Assembly (NCBI GenBank): GCA_035516895.1
Contig: DATIZY010000097.1
Span: forward strand, 1-10,710
From: Gp7-AA10 sp035516895
GTDB lineage: Bacteria > Acidobacteriota > Thermoanaerobaculia > Gp7-AA8
Direction: 5' to 3'
DNA: 10,710 nt
Positions 6,690-10,710 of the stretch are shown one piece after another. The position numbers and the translations under genes are program-made. The notes below the pieces were generated by a model, which saw nothing but the letters and a program-made list of their open reading frames with translations, was not told the DNA's origin and did no database searches. How positions within the stretch are numbered: position 1 is the first letter of the stretch; every line of letters starts with the position of its first letter.

Positions 6690-8009
6690 ATGTCCACCGG
6701 TAATCTCTTCGACGACGCCGCGCTCCCGCCCGCCCTCCCGCCCGACGCCCCGCTCGCGGAGCGCCTGAGACCGAAGTCGATCGACGAGGTCGTCGGCCTC
6801 GAGGACGTGTTAGGCGCGGGGCGCTTCCTGCGCAACGCAATCGAGAGCGATCGCATCCAGTCGATGATCCTGTGGGGACCGCCGGGCTCGGGCAAGACGA
6901 CGCTTGCCCGGATCATCGCGCGCACCACCCGCGCGCGATTCGTGCCGTTCTCCGCGACCTCGAGCTCGATCAAGGACATCAAGGTGCTGATGGAGGAAGC
7001 GCGGAAGCTGCGCAGCGGCCGCGGCTTCAAGACCATCGTCTTCATCGACGAGATCCACCGCTTCAACAAGGCGCAGCAGGATGCGTTTCTGCCGTACGTC
7101 GAAGCGGGCGACATCATTCTGATCGGCGCGACGACGGAGAACCCGTCGTTCGAAGTCAATTCGGCGCTGCTGTCGCGCACGAAGGTCGTCGTGCTCCCGC
7201 CCCTCGAACGCGAGCAGGTGATGACGATTCTCCGCCGCGCGATGAGCGACCCGTCGGTCACGAAGTTCGGCATCGAACTGAGCGACGACGCGCTCGATTT
7301 CATCGCCGCGACCTCGGCCGGCGATGCGCGTCAGGCGCTCAATAGCCTGCAGCTCGTCGTCGAAACGGCGCACGGACGCGTGGACGCGAACGAGGTCAGG
7401 ACCATCCTTCAGCGCCGCTCGCTCATGTACGACAAAGGCGGCGAAGAGCACTACAACATCATCTCCGCGCTGCACAAATCGATTCGCAACGGCGACGCGG
7501 ACGCCGCGGTGTACTGGCTTGTGCGCATGCTCGAAGGCGGCGAAGACCCGCTCTACATCGCGCGGCGGCTCGTGCGCGCCGCGTCGGAGGACATCGGCAA
7601 CGCCGATCCGCAGGCGCTGGTGCTGGCGGTCGCCGTGAAGGAAGCGACGCACTTCATCGGAATGCCGGAAGCCGGCGTCGCGCTCGCACAGCTGGCGACG
7701 TATCTCGCCGCCGCGCCGAAATCGAATGCGGTGTACATCGGCTATGGCGAAGCGGTGCGCGAGGTGCGACAGGGCGACAATCCGCCGGTTCCGCTGCACA
7801 TCCGCAACGCTCCCACGAAGCTGATGAAGGACCTCGGCTACGGCCGCGGCTACGAGTACGCGCACGACTTCGACGATCAGACCGCACCGATGGAGTGCCT
7901 GCCGGAGTCGCTGTTAGGCCGCCGCTTCTACGAGCCGAGAGACACTGGACTCGAAGCGGAGGTCCGGATGCGGCTCGAAAAGATGCGGACGGCGCGGAAG
8001 CGCGACTAG
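6690..8009 (+). CDS. rarA: replication-associated recombination protein A (RarA/MgsA AAA+ ATPase)
   Basis: The protein has 439 residues, normal for RarA/MgsA/WHIP-family ATPases, which act as tetramers at stalled replication forks and interact with single-stranded DNA-binding protein. The N-terminus has the typical PLAERLRPKSIDEVVG segment (21-36). Walker A is GPPGSGKT (63-70), Walker B IVFIDEIHRF (116-125), sensor 1 GATTENPSF (146-154), a candidate arginine-finger region LLSRT (160-164), and sensor 2 GDARQALN (211-218). The C-terminal part carries the RarA-specific YDKGGEEHYNIISALHKS (247-264), DPLYIARRLVR and GY.YAHDF segments of the tetramerisation region. All key residues are present. ATG 6690 is chosen over an in-frame TTG at 6672 inside the palindrome; neither has a Shine-Dalgarno site. 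The stop overlaps the convergent FG-GAP gene stop by 4 bp. Confidence 0.96.
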   Translation: MSTGNLFDDAALPPALPPDAPLAERLRPKSIDEVVGLEDVLGAGRFLRNAIESDRIQSMILWGPPGSGKTTLARIIARTTRARFVPFSATSSSIKDIKVLMEEARKLRSGRGFKTIVFIDEIHRFNKAQQDAFLPYVEAGDIILIGATTENPSFEVNSALLSRTKVVVLPPLEREQVMTILRRAMSDPSVTKFGIELSDDALDFIAATSAGDARQALNSLQLVVETAHGRVDANEVRTILQRRSLMYDKGGEEHYNIISALHKSIRNGDADAAVYWLVRMLEGGEDPLYIARRLVRAASEDIGNADPQALVLAVAVKEATHFIGMPEAGVALAQLATYLAAAPKSNAVYIGYGEAVREVRQGDNPPVPLHIRNAPTKLMKDLGYGRGYEYAHDFDDQTAPMECLPESLLGRRFYEPRDTGLEAEVRMRLEKMRTARKRD

Positions 8010-10468
8010 CGCACGGCACGCACCCGCCCGGAAACGTAGCGAAACGCATTTGGCACAGTAACGATACCGCCCGCGGTCCAGGCCACAACATCTACGGCAC
8101 CTGCCAAATGGGGCGGAGTGCGCACCTCAATGGCCGACGGCGTGTTTGCCACGATCTGCGCAGGGACTTCACCAAACGTGACACGGACGGCCGAGTTGAG
8201 ATTCATCCCTGTCAGGGTCACCCTCTGACCGCCGAGCGACAGTCCGCTGGAACTCGAGAGCGCCGTAATCGACGCACAATCGCCAGCGTTCAATAGCAAT
8301 GAGAGGTTGCTTGTTTGCTGATCCGCGACGATCAAATCGGCTCGCCCATCTCCATCGAAATCGGCGGCGGCAACAGATGTTGGATACAAGACGCTCCCAA
8401 TTCCCCATTCTTTTTGAGGGCTCAGAGTTCCGTCGGCGCGCCCGAACAGCGTGGCGACGCTCGGGGCTCCCCAGTCTGTGATAGCGACATCAGGGATGCC
8501 GTCGCCGTTCAAATCCGTTACCGCCACGGCTGTGTTCTGGCCGAAACCCACGGCGATCGGTCTTGCAAATGTCCCATCGCCATTGCCAAGGAGCACACTA
8601 ACGCCTCCGTCCGCAACGACTACCAAATCCATTTTCGAGTCGGAGTTCATGTCGACCGCGCTTAGGGCAACAACCGGCTCTCCGGAGTATGTCCAAGCTG
8701 GAAAGTGGGCCGGCAACGCGAATCCTCCGTCGCCGTCACCGATAAGAACGGTGATGTCTCCCGCGAGAAAGTTCGCCGTAATGAGATCCATCTTGCCATC
8801 GCGGTTCACGTCCGCTGCAACGACGGATGACGGAGCCGACCCCGCCGGAAAAGAAACTGCGGTCTTGAATGACCCGTCTCCGTTGCCGAAAAGGATCGAA
8901 ACAGCGCTCGAAGAGGCGTTTGTCACCGCAAGGTCGGCCTTACCGTCGCCATTGAAGTCGCTCGATATGATCGAACCAGCCGGCGATCCAAGGCTGATCG
9001 GCAACGGATCACTGAACTTCCCGTCACCTCGGCCTAACAAAATCCAAACCGTTCCAGGGTCCAGATTCGCGATTGCAAGATCAGGCTTGCCGTCTCCGTT
9101 GAAATCGCCTGTACAAATCGCGGCTGGCGTTGCACCGGAAGCGTAATTGACGGCGTCTGCGAAGGTTCCATCGCCTCGTCCAAGTAACACGGCAACGCTA
9201 CCGGGCGATGAGGCCGTTGCACCGTTGCCGACCACAATGTCCATGGCCCCGTCGCCGTTGACATCCACGGCAGCGACAACCGCCGGATTTTGAATTCGAT
9301 CGTGTCTCAGAGGAAACGATTGTGCGGCTTCGAACGTTCCGCCGCTGTCTGCAGTCAAGATCGAAATACGATTGAACGCATAGTTGGCGATCGCGAGGTC
9401 ACGCTTCCCGTCGCCATTGAAGTCTCCCGCTGCAATCGAGCCCGAAAATTTCGACCCAACCTCATAAGTGACTTGGGGGGCGAATGCGCCGTCACCCCGC
9501 CCGATGAGGACCGAAACCGTCGTCGCTCCGGCATTCGTTACGGCGATGTCCGGTACCCCATCACCATTGAAATCATACGAGACCAGCGCTCGAGGAGCTG
9601 AACCAACTTCGAGGCTCACCGGCGCCGCAAAGGTTCCGTCTCCGCGGCCCAACAAGATGGCGACATTGTTCGTTCCGGGATTCGCGGTCGCAAGATCGTC
9701 CCTTCCGTCGCCGTTGAAATCGGCCACAACGAGAGCTGACGGATTCGGGGGCGAGGAAGAACTGGAAATCCCGAATGTCACGGGATCGCGAAAAGTACCA
9801 TCGCCCTTTCCGAGAAGCATTGAGACCGAGTTTGACAAGGCGTTCGCTACCGCCAGGTCAGGCCTGCCATCGCCATCAAAATCGCCGGTCACCGGGGAAA
9901 CCGGAAAATTGCCGGTCGCGTAGTTTGCAACATTCATCCGGAACGTTCCGTCACCATTTCCGTGATGGATCGATAGACCGCCGCCACCGTTCGTCGAATA
10001 CGTCGTTACGAGATCAAGATGACCGTCGTGATCGAAATCTGCAGACGCGATCGATGTCACGGCGTCGTGAAGCGCGTACGATTTCGCCGCTCCAAATGTG
10101 CCATCGCCCCGGCCGAAGAGAAGCATCACGCTGGCGGAAGTCGATTGGATCGCGATAGCGACGTCGACACGCCCATCGCCGTCGAAATCACCGGTTACCA
10201 ACCCCACTGCGCCGATTGACGTGCGGTACTGAACGGCCGGCGCGAATGTCCCGTCACCGCTCCCAAGCAGGACTGAGATGTCTCCGGAACTCTGATTCGC
10301 CGTTACAAGGTCGGCTCGCCCATCATTATCAACATCAACCACCGCGACCGATATCGGGGTGGTCGGAGCTCCATACACGCTTCGGACGGAAAAGTCCGGA
10401 CATGCGCCGATCGCACCTCGCGCCCAGGTGACGCACGCGAGGATCAGCAGAAGACGCCGCGCTCTCAT
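8006..10468 (-). CDS. secreted FG-GAP/VCBS 14-repeat beta-propeller protein with C-terminal IPT/TIG-like domain
   Basis: The protein has 820 residues. A signal peptide covers 1-22 (RRLLLILACVTWARGAIGA), with C23 as the likely first mature residue. Fourteen FG-GAP repeats of about 50 residues follow, each with a calcium-loop D-x-D/N-x-D-G-x-x-D motif (for example DVDNDGRAD 45-53, DFDGDGRPD 196-204, DFNGDGKPD 455-463, DFDGDGRAD 703-711) and most with a GRGDGTF loop. Repeat 12 is degenerate (DMNSDSKMD, 606-614), and repeat 7 lacks the usual GDGTF (TADSGGTF, 372-379). Fourteen blades fit two seven-bladed propellers. Residues 733-812 look like an IPT/TIG Ig-like domain (LTGMNL, VTFGEVPA, NAFRYV). 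Similar proteins are extracellular and poorly understood; no enzyme motif is seen. The ATG overlaps the thioesterase stop as ATGA, implying coupled translation. Confidence 0.92.
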   Translation of the reverse strand: MRARRLLLILACVTWARGAIGACPDFSVRSVYGAPTTPISVAVVDVDNDGRADLVTANQSSGDISVLLGSGDGTFAPAVQYRTSIGAVGLVTGDFDGDGRVDVAIAIQSTSASVMLLFGRGDGTFGAAKSYALHDAVTSIASADFDHDGHLDLVTTYSTNGGGGLSIHHGNGDGTFRMNVANYATGNFPVSPVTGDFDGDGRPDLAVANALSNSVSMLLGKGDGTFRDPVTFGISSSSSPPNPSALVVADFNGDGRDDLATANPGTNNVAILLGRGDGTFAAPVSLEVGSAPRALVSYDFNGDGVPDIAVTNAGATTVSVLIGRGDGAFAPQVTYEVGSKFSGSIAAGDFNGDGKRDLAIANYAFNRISILTADSGGTFEAAQSFPLRHDRIQNPAVVAAVDVNGDGAMDIVVGNGATASSPGSVAVLLGRGDGTFADAVNYASGATPAAICTGDFNGDGKPDLAIANLDPGTVWILLGRGDGKFSDPLPISLGSPAGSIISSDFNGDGKADLAVTNASSSAVSILFGNGDGSFKTAVSFPAGSAPSSVVAADVNRDGKMDLITANFLAGDITVLIGDGDGGFALPAHFPAWTYSGEPVVALSAVDMNSDSKMDLVVVADGGVSVLLGNGDGTFARPIAVGFGQNTAVAVTDLNGDGIPDVAITDWGAPSVATLFGRADGTLSPQKEWGIGSVLYPTSVAAADFDGDGRADLIVADQQTSNLSLLLNAGDCASITALSSSSGLSLGGQRVTLTGMNLNSAVRVTFGEVPAQIVANTPSAIEVRTPPHLAGAVDVVAWTAGGIVTVPNAFRYVSGRVRAVR

Positions 10469-10710
10469 GAGCGGCCGTCTGTTCCCATCAGCGCGTCAGC
10501 ACCAGCAGTGCGCCGAATTGCCGCCGGCTTCCGATCCTCGCCGAGGTTGACGTACACGACCTGCGCCTCGGTCACGAGAACCGTGTTCGACGGATCGTTG
10601 AAGCGCGTCGATTCGACTGTCACTTTCACCGTGATCGAGGTCGTGCCGATGCGCAGCGTCTCGCACCAGAAGCTGATGAGGTCACCGACGAACACCGGCT
10701 CGTGAAAGAC
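10465..10710 (-). CDS. acyl-CoA thioesterase, YciA-like hotdog fold (N-terminus outside window)
   Basis: Only the C-terminal 81 residues are present; the reading frame stays open to the window edge. The segment EPVFVGDLISFWCE followed by RIGTTSITVKVTVE, then a strand ending VTEAQVVYVNL, is the characteristic C-terminal half of hotdog acyl-CoA thioesterases of the YciA/BFIT/cytosolic long-chain group, which hydrolyse acyl-CoA to free fatty acid and CoA in the cytosol. The N-terminal part with the usual catalytic Asp/Asn and the FGG-type helix is outside the window, so activity cannot be judged. The tail after RRTAGADA is not conserved in character. The stop overlaps the FG-GAP gene start (ATGA), so both are probably on one transcript. 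Confidence 0.85.
   Translation of the reverse strand, partial: VFHEPVFVGDLISFWCETLRIGTTSITVKVTVESTRFNDPSNTVLVTEAQVVYVNLGEDRKPAAIRRTAGADALMGTDGRS

Noticed and set aside
3670..9039. TTAGGC hexamers as telomere-like repeats
   Set aside because: The copies are single, in coding frames, and thousands of bases apart; the codon-context explanation fits better.

Overview
The window is dense with genes and has high GC, with AT-rich exceptions confined to intergenic sites. It looks like chromosomal DNA of a Gram-negative bacterium. Outer-membrane barrel, periplasmic-module and FG-GAP proteins sit among housekeeping genes, and a GTCATCCTGAG...CGAAGGACCT type interspersed repeat is present. This mix resembles Acidobacteriota or a neighbouring soil phylum. 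That placement is inference from style, not from a marker gene. No tRNA, rRNA, CRISPR, transposase or phage gene was found.

Layout: (1) 1-168 is a composite repeat: 7-bp tandem repeats in opposite orientations around a small interspersed core. (2) 166-1038 (-) is a diacylglycerol/sphingosine-kinase-like lipid kinase. Its start lies only 26 bp from that of a divergent 949-residue exported protein (1065-3914, +) that ends in an outer-membrane barrel-like region. (3) A strong hairpin at 3922-3952 separates this gene from a convergent secreted protein of four Ig-like modules (3972-5573, -). (4) A 78-bp region with overlapping, opposed -10 elements separates that gene from a serine racemase/threonine dehydratase family enzyme (5652-6602, +). 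(5) An AT-rich palindrome, itself made of 7-bp units, fills the gap to rarA/mgsA (6690-8009, +). (6) rarA collides stop-on-stop (shared CTAG) with a secreted protein of 14 FG-GAP/VCBS repeats plus an IPT/TIG-like domain (8006-10468, -). That gene is joined by an ATGA overlap to an upstream acyl-CoA thioesterase that runs off the window (10465-10710, -).

The genes do not form one pathway. Plausible functional units are the lipid kinase with the divergent barrel protein (both could touch the cell envelope), the PLP enzyme with rarA (possible co-transcription), and the thioesterase with the FG-GAP protein (translational coupling). The most unusual features are the two unrelated 7-bp-period inverted elements, the restriction of every in-frame TTA codon to the octamer TGTTAGGC, the composite barrel protein, and the paired cysteines at the seam of the FG-GAP propeller. 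No established defence or mobile system is visible.
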